DNA of 64,000 bases, taken from the NCBI GenBank assembly GCA_031082145.1, contig JAVHLP010000006.1, forward strand, positions 62,001 through 126,000, given 5' to 3'. This stretch comes from a bacterium (GTDB lineage: Bacteria > Bacillota > Sulfobacillia > UBA995). Every line of letters starts with the position of its first letter. Position 1 is the stretch's first letter. The position numbers were made by a program, and so were the translations under genes. The notes beneath the pieces are model-generated. The model was not told the DNA's origin, ran no database searches, and was given only the letters and a program-made list of their open reading frames with translations. This document shows positions 16,480 through 24,521 of this stretch, piece after piece.

Positions 16480-16953
16480 GTGGAAGGAGATGCTCTGGCG
16501 TTCTTCGCCCGGGGCTACAACTGCGCCGAGGCGGTAGTACTGGCGGCCGAGAAGGCCTTGGGCTTGCCTCCGCAATCGGCGGCTCCCGCGGCCACCGCCC
16601 TCGGCGGGGGGCTGGCCGGTACCGGGTCCACGTGTGGTGCCCTGACCGGTGCCTTGATGGCCCTGGGGCTGGCCGGCGGGCCTCGGGACACGGCCGACAA
16701 GGAGCGCAACGAGGCGCTACTGGCGCGAGGCCGGGCTCTCATTGACGCCTTCCGGGCGGAGTTCGGCGAGGTCAACTGCTCCCACCTGACCGGCTACGAA
16801 TTGCCGGGCCAGTATCGGGCCTTCGCGGCCGATCGGGGGCGCCGGGACCGCTGCCGCCGGCTCGTGGCCTTCGCGGCGGATTGGGCGGCCGAGAACTGCA
16901 CTGGAGGAGGAGTCAGGGCCGGCCCCCCTGCTCCTGATGCCGGAACGGAATGA
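16480..16953 (+). CDS. C_GCAxxG_C_C family protein
   Basis: 157 residues from GTG 16480. The family name motif is present: an N-terminal Cys in ARGYNCAEAVV, GSTCGALTGALMALGL, then single cysteines in VNCSHLTGY, DRCRRLV and ENCTGGG. Members (PF09719) are thought to bind a metal or FeS cofactor through these cysteines and are frequent in anaerobes; no activity is established to my knowledge. Its stop overlaps the next start (ATGA), tying it to the hydroxyacid dehydrogenase and amidase that follow. Confidence 0.85.
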   Translation: MEGDALAFFARGYNCAEAVVLAAEKALGLPPQSAAPAATALGGGLAGTGSTCGALTGALMALGLAGGPRDTADKERNEALLARGRALIDAFRAEFGEVNCSHLTGYELPGQYRAFAADRGRRDRCRRLVAFAADWAAENCTGGGVRAGPPAPDAGTE

Positions 16954-17879
16954 GAGTACTGGTCTATCACCCTCATCTGACGGCTGAATACGAGGTGCTC
17001 CTGCGAGGGCAACTCGACCTTACCATCTTGCCCTGCCTCACAGAAGACGAGGTGGCGGCGAGGGCACCCGCTGCCGACGTCGTCTTCGGCTGGAGGCTGC
17101 CGCCCGGCAGCTTGGCCGCGGCCCGGCGCCTGCGCTTTGTACAGCTCATGGGGGCCGGCGCTGACGACTTGCTGGCCGATCCAACCTTCGACCCTCGCGT
17201 ACCGGTGGCCTGTGCCCGCGGCAGCTTCGGCCCCTGGATAGCCGAGTACGTGCTGGCGATGCTGCTCATGGTGGAGAAGGACATCCGGCGCCTTGTTCGG
17301 CAGCAGGAAGCTTCCTACTGGGACCCGTACCGGGTGGGGACACTCCGCGGCAAGGTTCTGGGTCTGGCCGGTCTCGGCTCGACTCGAGACCTGGCCCGTG
17401 CGGCAGGGGCTCTGGGCATGACGGTCGTGGGCTACCGCCGCACGGCCGGCCGAGTGGAGGGTGTCCGCCAGGTCTGGTGCGGGAGCCAGTTGCCGGCTTT
17501 CCTGTCCGGGCTCGACTACTTAGTGCTGGCCCTGCCCTTGACACTCCAGACTCAGGGACGGGTGGGCATGACCGAGTTCAGCTACATGAAGCCATCAGCT
17601 TGGCTGATCAACATCGGTCGTGGCAGGGTGGTCCGGGAGCAGGACCTCGTGAAGGCGCTGCGGGCCGGGGTCATCCGGGGGGCGGTACTGGACGTGTTCG
17701 CAGAAGAGCCTCTGCCCCCGGAGAGCCCTCTATGGACCATGGACAATGTGGTGGTCACTCCTCATGTGGCCGCCCCCAGTCTGCCGCAGGAAATGGTCCG
17801 GCTTTTCCTCGGGAACCTCCGCCGTCAGCTCGCCGGCCAGCCGTTAGAAGGGCTGGTCGACCGAGAGAGGGGTTACTGA
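16950..17879 (+). CDS. D-2-hydroxyacid dehydrogenase family protein with altered NAD motif
   Basis: 309 residues. The C-terminal catalytic motifs are normal: INIGRGRVVREQDL (Arg), LDVFAEEPLP (Glu) and VTPHVAAP (His). The nucleotide-binding loop reads AGLGSTRDLARAAG, i.e. G141-L-G143-S-T-R146, with Arg where the third Gly of GxGxxG is expected, and the N-terminal domain is short. It may use a different cofactor geometry or have a non-dehydrogenase role. Co-transcribed between the C_GCAxxG_C_C gene and the amidase (next ATG at 17881), which hints at a small shared pathway. Substrate unknown. Confidence 0.85.
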   Translation: MRVLVYHPHLTAEYEVLLRGQLDLTILPCLTEDEVAARAPAADVVFGWRLPPGSLAAARRLRFVQLMGAGADDLLADPTFDPRVPVACARGSFGPWIAEYVLAMLLMVEKDIRRLVRQQEASYWDPYRVGTLRGKVLGLAGLGSTRDLARAAGALGMTVVGYRRTAGRVEGVRQVWCGSQLPAFLSGLDYLVLALPLTLQTQGRVGMTEFSYMKPSAWLINIGRGRVVREQDLVKALRAGVIRGAVLDVFAEEPLPPESPLWTMDNVVVTPHVAAPSLPQEMVRLFLGNLRRQLAGQPLEGLVDRERGY

Positions 17880-17880
17880 G

Positions 17881-19596
17881 ATGATTGTCGGGCCGGATAC
17901 GGTGATCCGCCTGGCTCTCGAGGTTCTCGGCCAGGGTATGGAACTTGGGAATGCCGAGGACGCCGCCCGGCGGCTCAACGCGATCCTCGGGTGGGTCCGC
18001 GAGCTGGCTGAAGAGCGGCTGCTGGACAGCGAGCCGGCCGGTGTTTTTGACCCCGCCCACCCCACCTGGACCGCTCCGCCGCCGCCCCTCCCGGCCTGGC
18101 GAACGGTGCCATCACCGCCGGCGGGCACCGGGTACGGGGCCCCACCGCCGGGAGCGCCACCGTCTCCTGCCGCCGACCGGCCACCGCAAGGCATTCCCAT
18201 CGGTGCCGGGCCGGCGAGCATGAGCCTGGCTGAGGTGGCCCGGGAGATCGGGGAGTCCCGGCTCTCGCCGGTGGAGGCGGTGGAGATAGCCCTCTCCCGG
18301 CTGGAAGCCCTGGACGGCGACTTGCGGGCCTTCATCACGGTGACCGCCGCCGAGGCCAGAGCGACGGCACGCCTGGCCGAGCAGAACCTGAGCGCCGGGA
18401 GCGAGCCGGGACTTCTGCACGGGGTGCCGGTAGCCGTGAAGGACGTCATAGACACGGCCGAGGTGCGGACCACCTGCGGGTCCCGCGTTCTCGCCGGCCG
18501 CGTCCCGCGAGTGGACGCCGAGGTGGTGAGCCGGCTCCGCCGGGCCGGCGCCATCATGGTGGGCAAGACCAATACCCACGAATTCGCCTTTGGCGTCACA
18601 ACCGCCAATCCCCACTTCGGCATCTGCCGCAATCCATGGAACCCGGGCTGCGTACCGGGAGGTTCCAGCGGCGGGTCGGCCGTGGCGGTGGCCACCGGCA
18701 TGTGCTACCTCGCCCTGGGTACGGATACGGCCGGCTCGGTACGGATTCCGGCCGCCTGCTGCGGCGTTGTCGGGCTCAAGCCCACCTATGGGTTGATCGA
18801 CAAGCAGGGCATCTTCCCGCTCAGCTGGTCGCTGGATCACCCCGGCACCCTGACTCGAACCGTGGGCGATGCCGCACTGGCGCTAACGGTTTTGGCCGGC
18901 GGGGGCTGCCGGGGCCGCTCGACTCCCCCCCGCGGCTTCCGGGACTACCGGGAAGCGGTGCGACAGGCGGGCGCGGGCCTCAGCGATCTGACGATCGGTG
19001 TGCCTTCCCGGTGGTTGGAGGACCGGGTGCGACCGGGAGTCGCCGCCGCCGTCGGGGAAGCCATCGCGCGGTTTGAGCAACTGGGAGCAAGGGTGCGGGA
19101 GGTGGATTTCCCGCCGGTCCACCCGTTGCTGCTGGCCAATCGCCTCATCGTCCTCGCCGAGGGAGCTGCCCTGCACCGGCCATGGATGGGGACCTGTCGC
19201 CATTTATATGGAACCGACGTGCGGGCCAGGTTGGAGCTAGGGCAGCTGTTGCCGGCGGTGGACTACCTGACCGGCCAGCGCCTGAGGCGCGAGCTGGGCC
19301 GGGAGGTGGCGGGGGTGATGCGGGAGGTTGATCTCCTGGCGACCCCGACCCTGCCGGTGCCTGCTCCGCACATAGGTGAGGACTGGCTGGAGTGGCCGGA
19401 AGGGCGGGAAGCCGCTTCCGACGCCCTCATCCGGCTGCCGGCCCCTTTCAACGTCACCGGCCAGCCTGCCATCAGCGTTCCCTGCGGGATGAGCGAGGGC
19501 CGCCCGGTAGGCCTGCAGCTCGCCGGCCGGTGGTTCGAGGAGGAGACGTTGCTGCGGGCTGCGGCTGCCCTGGAGGCTACTCTCGGCGGGCGCTAG
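17881..19596 (+). CDS. Amidase-signature enzyme with N-terminal AtzG/GatC-like domain
   Basis: 571 residues. Residues 1-58 (ending LDSEPAGVFDP) look like the small AtzG/GatC-type adaptor that in cyanuric-acid and other pathways is a separate subunit. Residues 59-110 are a Pro/Ala-rich linker. From about 113 onward is the amidase domain with the Ser-cisSer-Lys triad K187 (GVPVAVKDV), S262 (PGGSSGGS) and S286 (TDTAGSVRIP). This would hydrolyse an amide. GatA is a less likely call because the adaptor is fused and gatB is not near. The stop overlaps the stop of the converging GHMP kinase. Confidence 0.8.
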   Translation: MIVGPDTVIRLALEVLGQGMELGNAEDAARRLNAILGWVRELAEERLLDSEPAGVFDPAHPTWTAPPPPLPAWRTVPSPPAGTGYGAPPPGAPPSPAADRPPQGIPIGAGPASMSLAEVAREIGESRLSPVEAVEIALSRLEALDGDLRAFITVTAAEARATARLAEQNLSAGSEPGLLHGVPVAVKDVIDTAEVRTTCGSRVLAGRVPRVDAEVVSRLRRAGAIMVGKTNTHEFAFGVTTANPHFGICRNPWNPGCVPGGSSGGSAVAVATGMCYLALGTDTAGSVRIPAACCGVVGLKPTYGLIDKQGIFPLSWSLDHPGTLTRTVGDAALALTVLAGGGCRGRSTPPRGFRDYREAVRQAGAGLSDLTIGVPSRWLEDRVRPGVAAAVGEAIARFEQLGARVREVDFPPVHPLLLANRLIVLAEGAALHRPWMGTCRHLYGTDVRARLELGQLLPAVDYLTGQRLRRELGREVAGVMREVDLLATPTLPVPAPHIGEDWLEWPEGREAASDALIRLPAPFNVTGQPAISVPCGMSEGRPVGLQLAGRWFEEETLLRAAAALEATLGGR

Positions 19597-20591
19597 AGCA
19601 GGAGAGCGTCCTCAGGCAAGGTCCGCAGCCCCTCGCGGGCCACGCTGAAGGGCATGACCACCGCGCCGGCGGCCTCCAGGGCCAACTCCACGGCCCGGCG
19701 CCGGCCAGGCGGGACAACTACCGCCAGGCAGCCTCCTCCCCCGGCGCCGCATAGCTTGGCGGCGAGGGCGCCGGCGTTGCGGGCAGCCCCCACCAGGCTG
19801 TCAACCCGGGGGCTGCTGACCCCGGGGGCTAGCCGGCGGCGGTGCTCCCACTCCTGGGCGAGAAGGTCGCCCACGGCGGCTACGTCGCGATCCAGGATCG
19901 CTTGCCGCATGCCGCGGGCGACCTGTCCGATCCGGCCCAGCGCCTGCCGGGCCCGCGGGTGGCCGTCCACGTAGGCCCGGAACATCCGCCAGTTGGTGGC
20001 CGCCGACGCGCGCGAGACCCCGGTGTAGCATAGCACCAGTGTCTCCTCCAGCCAGGCGGGATCCTCGGACAAGGGCTCAACTCGGTCCGGTCCCACCCCA
20101 AACCAGATCGCATTCACGCCCCCCCGTACGGCGGCGTGGTGATCCTGGCGACCGGTTGGGACCCGCAGCGTCTGAGTCTCCAGATCCTGGGCCAACCGCA
20201 CGAGGTCATCGGCGAGGAGACTCCCTCCGGTGAGAGCCTGCAACAAGACCACCAGCAGGGCCGAGGATGCTCCCAGACCGGAACCGCGCGGGGCGTGGCT
20301 GCGGGTGCGAATGGACAGGCTCCGGTCTCTTCCCAGCAAGCGGATGGCCCTCACCAGGAGTTCCAGATCTCCCTCGGGGCGGAGATCCTCGGCCCGGGCG
20401 GCCTCCAGTGAGGACCCGGTGTCGAGGGAGACCAACTCCACCCCTCCCTGGGGGCGAGGCAAGACCTGGGCCTCGCTCCACACGTCAATGGCCAGGTTGA
20501 CGGTGAGTCCTTCTCCCTCCAGGAGGTAGAGGGGGTAGATGTCCAGCGTGCCGCCGGCCAGATCGATGCGAGTGGGGGCTCTGGCCAGCAT
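19593..20591 (-). CDS. GHMP family sugar or mevalonate-type kinase
   Basis: 332 residues from ATG 20591 (GTG 20600 is an alternative). Family motifs: N-terminal ARAPTRIDLAGGTLDIYPLY, the ATP loop PRGSGLGASSALLV near residue 105, and C-terminal LCGAGGGGCLAVV near 280. The AGGTLD N-terminus resembles heptose-7-phosphate or L-fucose kinase relatives (HddA-like) more than mevalonate kinase. The phosphate acceptor cannot be named from sequence. It stands alone on its strand, facing the amidase. Confidence 0.8.
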   Translation of the reverse strand: MLARAPTRIDLAGGTLDIYPLYLLEGEGLTVNLAIDVWSEAQVLPRPQGGVELVSLDTGSSLEAARAEDLRPEGDLELLVRAIRLLGRDRSLSIRTRSHAPRGSGLGASSALLVVLLQALTGGSLLADDLVRLAQDLETQTLRVPTGRQDHHAAVRGGVNAIWFGVGPDRVEPLSEDPAWLEETLVLCYTGVSRASAATNWRMFRAYVDGHPRARQALGRIGQVARGMRQAILDRDVAAVGDLLAQEWEHRRRLAPGVSSPRVDSLVGAARNAGALAAKLCGAGGGGCLAVVVPPGRRRAVELALEAAGAVVMPFSVAREGLRTLPEDALLL

Positions 20592-20677
20592 GCTCTTCAC
20601 CTCGGACGGAAGCTTCGCCGGCCGCTCCTGCCTCCCCTCCCGAGAGGGAAAGGGCTGGCGACGGCGAAGAATAGACA

Positions 20678-20696
20678 GGGAATGATAATCCTCCTC
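20678..20696 (+). promoter_or_regulatory. Fur-like box before the ZIP transporter
   Basis: The 19-base site contains an unbroken AATGATAATC and matches 14 of 19 positions of the classical Fur consensus. It lies 15 bases before the GTG start, next to the ribosome binding site, where a bound repressor would block expression under metal sufficiency. Confidence 0.5.
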
Positions 20697-20710
20697 AGCG
20701 GAGGACTGCC

Positions 20711-21436
20711 GTGCTCCGGGTTACACTCATCGCACTCGCCGCCGGCGTGCTGGGGACGGGGGCCGGCGGGCTGATCGTCGCCCTGCTGGGGCGGCCGTCC
20801 AATCGTGTCTACAGCCCGGCCCTTGGCTTCTCCGGCGGGATCATGCTGGCCGTGGCTTTCCTTGAACTCCTGCCCGCGGCGGTCGAACTGGGCGGCGCCC
20901 TCCATGCCGGGGCCGGACTGCTGTCCGGCGCGCTGTTGATCGCCTTGCTGGACCGGTTTCTCCCCCACGCACAGCTCGCCTCGGGCAACAACCGCTTCAT
21001 GCGGGTGGGCTTGCTGATAGGGCTCGGTATTGCGATGCACAACTTCCCCGAGGGGCTGGCCATCGGGGCCGGCATGCAAGCTGCGCCATCATTGGGACTG
21101 GCCGTCGCCTTGATGATCGCCCTGCACAACGTACCGGAAGGCATGGCCATGGGTTCACCCATGGCCCTGGCGGGGATGCGCCGGTGCCGCATGGTCTCGC
21201 TGGTGGCCTCGGCCGGCCTGCCCATGGGGCTCGGGGCGGCCGCGGGTTACCGCCTTGGCGAGCTGTCCCCGGGCTTCCTGGCGCTGTCACTCGGGTTCGC
21301 CGCCGGGGCCATGCTCTTCGTGGTCTTCGACGAGTTGATCCCCGCCGCCCAGGAACTAGGGTCCGGCCACCGGGCCGCTTTCGGGGCGGTCGCGGGCGTC
21401 CTGCTCGGGCTGCTGGCTCACGCCTGGCTGTCTTGA
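20711..21436 (+). CDS. ZIP family divalent metal transporter
   Basis: 241 residues, GTG start behind GGAGGA. Eight membrane helices with the two ZIP metal-binding motifs IAMHNFPEGLAIG and IALHNVPEGMAMG in helices four and five. These import Zn2+, Fe2+ or Mn2+. The central loop is short and lacks the His-rich stretch of many ZIPs. Adjacent to feoAB and sharing a Fur-like upstream site, it probably belongs to iron supply here, though zinc cannot be excluded. Confidence 0.9.
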   Translation: MLRVTLIALAAGVLGTGAGGLIVALLGRPSNRVYSPALGFSGGIMLAVAFLELLPAAVELGGALHAGAGLLSGALLIALLDRFLPHAQLASGNNRFMRVGLLIGLGIAMHNFPEGLAIGAGMQAAPSLGLAVALMIALHNVPEGMAMGSPMALAGMRRCRMVSLVASAGLPMGLGAAAGYRLGELSPGFLALSLGFAAGAMLFVVFDELIPAAQELGSGHRAAFGAVAGVLLGLLAHAWLS

Positions 21437-21461
21437 CGGTCAAGCAAAGGTAAGGTATTAT
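21433..21461 (+). promoter_or_regulatory. Sigma-A-type promoter for feoAB
   Basis: TTGACG at 21433-21438, a 17-base spacer, then TATTAT at 21456-21461. It overlaps the last codons of the ZIP gene and lies about 80 bases before feoA. Confidence 0.75.
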
Positions 21462-21474
21462 TTGATCAGACAGT

Positions 21475-21493
21475 GAGAGTCATTCTCATTATC
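21475..21493 (-). promoter_or_regulatory. Fur-like box downstream of the feoAB -10 element
   Basis: Read on the minus strand the 19 bases match the Fur consensus at 15 of 19 positions (GATAATGAGAATGACTCTC). The site covers about +8 to +26 relative to the predicted start of transcription, a typical place for iron-dependent repression. Confidence 0.65.
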
Positions 21494-21541
21494 GACTACT
21501 CCGGCGGCGTCGTTCATAGTCTCCGATGGGAGGGACATCTT

Positions 21542-21769
21542 GTGACCCTAGACCAGTGCCGCCCCGGGGAGCGGCTTCTGATCCGGACCATCAGGGATCT
21601 GCAGGTGAGAGCGATGGCCATCCGGCTTGGCATGGGGGCCGGGGCGGAGGTCCGCTGCCAGTTCCGGTTGCCTCGCGGGCCGGTCGTTCTCAGCTGCGGA
21701 AACCAGGAGATCGCCATCGGTCATGGAATCGCCCGCCAGGTCATCGTGCAGCTGTTGACAGCGGGTTAG
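21542..21769 (+). CDS. feoA: Ferrous iron transport protein A
   Basis: 75 residues from GTG 21542, six bases after GGGAGGG. SH3-like FeoA domain: TLDQCRPGERLLIRTI, then LGMGAGAEVRCQFRLPRGPV and VLSCGNQEIAIGHGIARQVIV. FeoA is a small cytoplasmic partner of FeoB, thought to modulate its GTPase or assembly. The frame is open further upstream (to 21473) but that part overlaps the Fur-like site. feoB follows 11 bases later. Confidence 0.9.
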   Translation: MTLDQCRPGERLLIRTIRDLQVRAMAIRLGMGAGAEVRCQFRLPRGPVVLSCGNQEIAIGHGIARQVIVQLLTAG

Positions 21770-21780
21770 GGGGAGCGGGC

Positions 21781-23589
21781 GTGGCGAGCCGTGGTCACCG
21801 GCACCGGCACCGAGGGGGGCGGCGCCCCGCTCCCGGGGGCAGGGTAATAGCCCTGGTAGGCAACCCGAATACCGGGAAGTCCCTTGTGTTCAACTATCTC
21901 ACCCGGCTGTACGTGGACGTCTCCAACTATCCGGGGACCACTGTGGATCTCCTCTCGGGGAGGATGGGATCCCACCAGGTCGTCGACACCCCTGGAGTCT
22001 ATGGGTTGTCGGCCTTTAACGATGAGGAGCGGGTGACTCGCGACGTCGTCGGGGAGGCTGACGTCGTCGTCAACGTGGTGGACGCCGGTCACCTGGAGCG
22101 CGATCTCTTCCTGACCTTGCAGCTCGCCGATCTCGGCATTCCCATGGTCGTCGCCCTCAACCTGATGGACGAGGCCGAGTCCCGCGGCATCGTAGTCGAC
22201 GTTCGAGCTCTGTCGGAACTCCTGGGCGTCCCCGTCGTGCCTACGGTGGCCGTGGCCGGTAGGGGCCTCGACCGGCTCAAGTTTCAACTGGACCGGGCCT
22301 GTCCCGGCCACCCCGATCCGGCCCTGGCCAGCATGGCAGAGGGGCCGTCCGGCCGCCAGGCCCTGCTGGACCTCGAGGAGGGTCCCGGCCGGGAGGAGAT
22401 CTACCTCCGGCGACGAGCCAGGGTCGACCGCCTGGTAGGTCAGGTGGTGGCCCGGAACCCCCGCCGCGAACGGCCGGGGCAGTCTCTTGGGAGGATGCTG
22501 CTGCGTCCCGCCGTGGGCTTTCCCGTGCTCCTGGGGGTACTGGTCCTCCTCTACTTGCTGGTGGGGGTGGTGGTGGCCCAGGAAGTGGTCGCCTTCACGG
22601 AGGAGACTATCATGCGCGGGTATTACGAGCCCGCCGTCCGGCGCATGCTGGGACCCTTCTTCCCTCCGGATAGTGCGGTGGGGGAGGTGTTCCTGGGCGA
22701 ATTCGGCGTGCTCACCATGACCGTCACCTACCTTCTGGGCCTACTGCTGCCCCTGGTAGTTGCCTTCTACCTGGCGATGGCCATCATGGAGGACTCGGGT
22801 TACCTGCCCCGCCTGGCCGTGCTGCTGGACCGTCTGTTCGTGGGCTTGGGGCTGAACGGCCGGGCCGTGATCCCAATCATCCTGGGGTTCGGCTGCGTCA
22901 CCATGGCCTCCCTGGCCACCCGGGTTCTCGGCACGACCCGCGAGCGGCGGATCGCCTTGTTCCTGCTGGCCCTGGCAGTCCCCTGCTCCGCTCAACTGGG
23001 GGTTGTGGCCGCCATGCTGGCGGGATTGGGCGCCCGCTATGTCGCTATGTATGGCTTGATCGTGCTGATTGTCTTCGTGGCTGCGGGGACGGTGTTGAAC
23101 TGCCTGCTACCCGGGCAGTCCAGCTTCTTGCTGATCGATCTGCCACCCCTGCGCTGGCCCGTGGCCACCAACGTGCTCCAGAAGACCCTGTCCCGGGCGG
23201 CGGGCTTCATCAGGGATGCCCTACCGCTCTTCGTGTATGGCTCCCTGGGCATAGGCCTTCTCCGGCTGACCGGCGCCCTGGATCGCCTGCAAGATTGGGC
23301 CCAACCGCTGACCGTCAGTTGGCTCGGACTGCCGCCCGGGGCCGCCCAAGCCTTCATCATGGGATTTGTCCGCCGCGACTTCGGCGCCGCCGGCCTGATG
23401 GGCCTGGGGTTAGCCCCCCACCAGGCGGTCGTGGCCATGGTCACCATCACCCTCTTCGTCCCTTGCATCGCCTCGGTCCTGGTGATCGGCAAGGAGCGTG
23501 GCTGGCCGGAAGGACTGGCCCTGTGGCTGGCCACGTTCACGACCGCTTTCGTGGTCGGCGGCTTGGTCAACCGGCTTCCCTTCCCCTGA
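21781..23589 (+). CDS. feoB: Ferrous iron transport protein B
   Basis: 602 residues from GTG 21781; the long frame before that lies over feoA and is not coding. A short Arg/His/Gly-rich N-terminus precedes the G domain: GNPNTGKS (G1), YPGTTVD (G2), VDTPGVYGL (G3), LNLMDE (G4). A GDI-like helical region follows, then about eight membrane helices containing the paired Gate-type motifs (for example IPIILGFGCVTMASLATRVL). It imports Fe2+ across the membrane. At ~600 residues it is on the short side because the spacer after the G domain is reduced. Abundant FeS enzymes in this window would need the iron. Confidence 0.93.
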   Translation: MASRGHRHRHRGGRRPAPGGRVIALVGNPNTGKSLVFNYLTRLYVDVSNYPGTTVDLLSGRMGSHQVVDTPGVYGLSAFNDEERVTRDVVGEADVVVNVVDAGHLERDLFLTLQLADLGIPMVVALNLMDEAESRGIVVDVRALSELLGVPVVPTVAVAGRGLDRLKFQLDRACPGHPDPALASMAEGPSGRQALLDLEEGPGREEIYLRRRARVDRLVGQVVARNPRRERPGQSLGRMLLRPAVGFPVLLGVLVLLYLLVGVVVAQEVVAFTEETIMRGYYEPAVRRMLGPFFPPDSAVGEVFLGEFGVLTMTVTYLLGLLLPLVVAFYLAMAIMEDSGYLPRLAVLLDRLFVGLGLNGRAVIPIILGFGCVTMASLATRVLGTTRERRIALFLLALAVPCSAQLGVVAAMLAGLGARYVAMYGLIVLIVFVAAGTVLNCLLPGQSSFLLIDLPPLRWPVATNVLQKTLSRAAGFIRDALPLFVYGSLGIGLLRLTGALDRLQDWAQPLTVSWLGLPPGAAQAFIMGFVRRDFGAAGLMGLGLAPHQAVVAMVTITLFVPCIASVLVIGKERGWPEGLALWLATFTTAFVVGGLVNRLPFP

Positions 23590-23651
23590 GGTAAAGAAGG
23601 ACGCGGCCGCTTCCCGGAGAAATGAACAATGCTATCCGGGAGAGGAGCCGT

Positions 23652-24518
23652 TTGAGCGACCTTCGCTTCGCCATCGTGACCGGCCTATCGGGCGCCGGTA
23701 AGACTCAGGCCCTCCGGGCCCTGGAGGATCTGGGTTACTTCTGTGTGGACAACCTCCCTCCCAGCCTGGTCACCAAGTTCGCCGAACTGGTGACGCAGCC
23801 CGGCGGGGTCATCCGGCGGGTCGCTCTCGGCATGGACGTTCGCGGTGGGGAGTTCTTCCAGGGAATGCTGCAATCGCTGGAGGATCTGGCATCACTGGGT
23901 TTTCCTTATCGCATACTCTTCCTCGAAGCCGATGATGAGACCCTGGTCCGTCGCTTCAAGGAGACACGGCGCCTGCACCCGCTGGCTCCCCATGGGAGGG
24001 TGCTGGAGGGGATCCGGGAGGAGCGCCAGCGCCTCGAGCCTCTCCGGGAGCGGGCTACAACGGTGATCGACACTTCGATACTGAAGCCCCAGAGTCTCCG
24101 GCAGGAGATATTCGACCTGGAAGGAGAACTGCGCCGGCTCGTGATCACCGTGGTCTCCTTCGGCTTCAAGCATGGCCTGCCGCTTGACGCCGATCTGGTT
24201 TTCGACCTCAGGTTCCTGCCCAATCCCAATAGCGTGGAAGCCTTGCGGATCCACGACGGTAACCACCCGGAAGTCGCGGGTTACGTGATGGGCTGGCCGG
24301 TTGCCCGCCGCTTCCTGCAACGGCTCTTTGGACTGCTGGACTTCCTGCTGCCCCACTACCTTCAGGAAGGCCGAACTCAACTGGCCATAGCCCTGGGATG
24401 CACCGGGGGACGGCACCGCTCAGTTGTACTGGCCAACCGGGTGGCCGCCTGGCTCCGCCGCAAGGATCACGGGGTCATCCTGGAGCACCGCGACGTCGCC
24501 CGCGAAGGTCAGGTGTAG
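23652..24518 (+). CDS. rapZ: RapZ/YvcJ family P-loop protein
   Basis: 288 residues from TTG 23652, behind GGGAGAGGAG; an in-frame ATG at 23622 has poor spacing. Walker A VTGLSGAGKT near residue 10, DNLPPSL, FLEADDETLVRRFKETRR and the C-terminal ALGCTGGRHRSVVLANR are all family hallmarks. E. coli RapZ is an RNA-binding adaptor controlling GlmS through small RNAs; Bacillus YvcJ binds and hydrolyses nucleotides. In most Bacillota it is followed by yvcK and whiA; here a polyprenyl synthase follows instead. Confidence 0.92.
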   Translation: MSDLRFAIVTGLSGAGKTQALRALEDLGYFCVDNLPPSLVTKFAELVTQPGGVIRRVALGMDVRGGEFFQGMLQSLEDLASLGFPYRILFLEADDETLVRRFKETRRLHPLAPHGRVLEGIREERQRLEPLRERATTVIDTSILKPQSLRQEIFDLEGELRRLVITVVSFGFKHGLPLDADLVFDLRFLPNPNSVEALRIHDGNHPEVAGYVMGWPVARRFLQRLFGLLDFLLPHYLQEGRTQLAIALGCTGGRHRSVVLANRVAAWLRRKDHGVILEHRDVAREGQV

Positions 24519-24521
24519 CCG

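Noticed and set aside
17881..19596. GatA subunit of the Asp/Glu-tRNA amidotransferase
   Set aside because: The adaptor is fused to the N-terminus, there is no gatB or gatC nearby, and the context is a hydroxyacid dehydrogenase unit.
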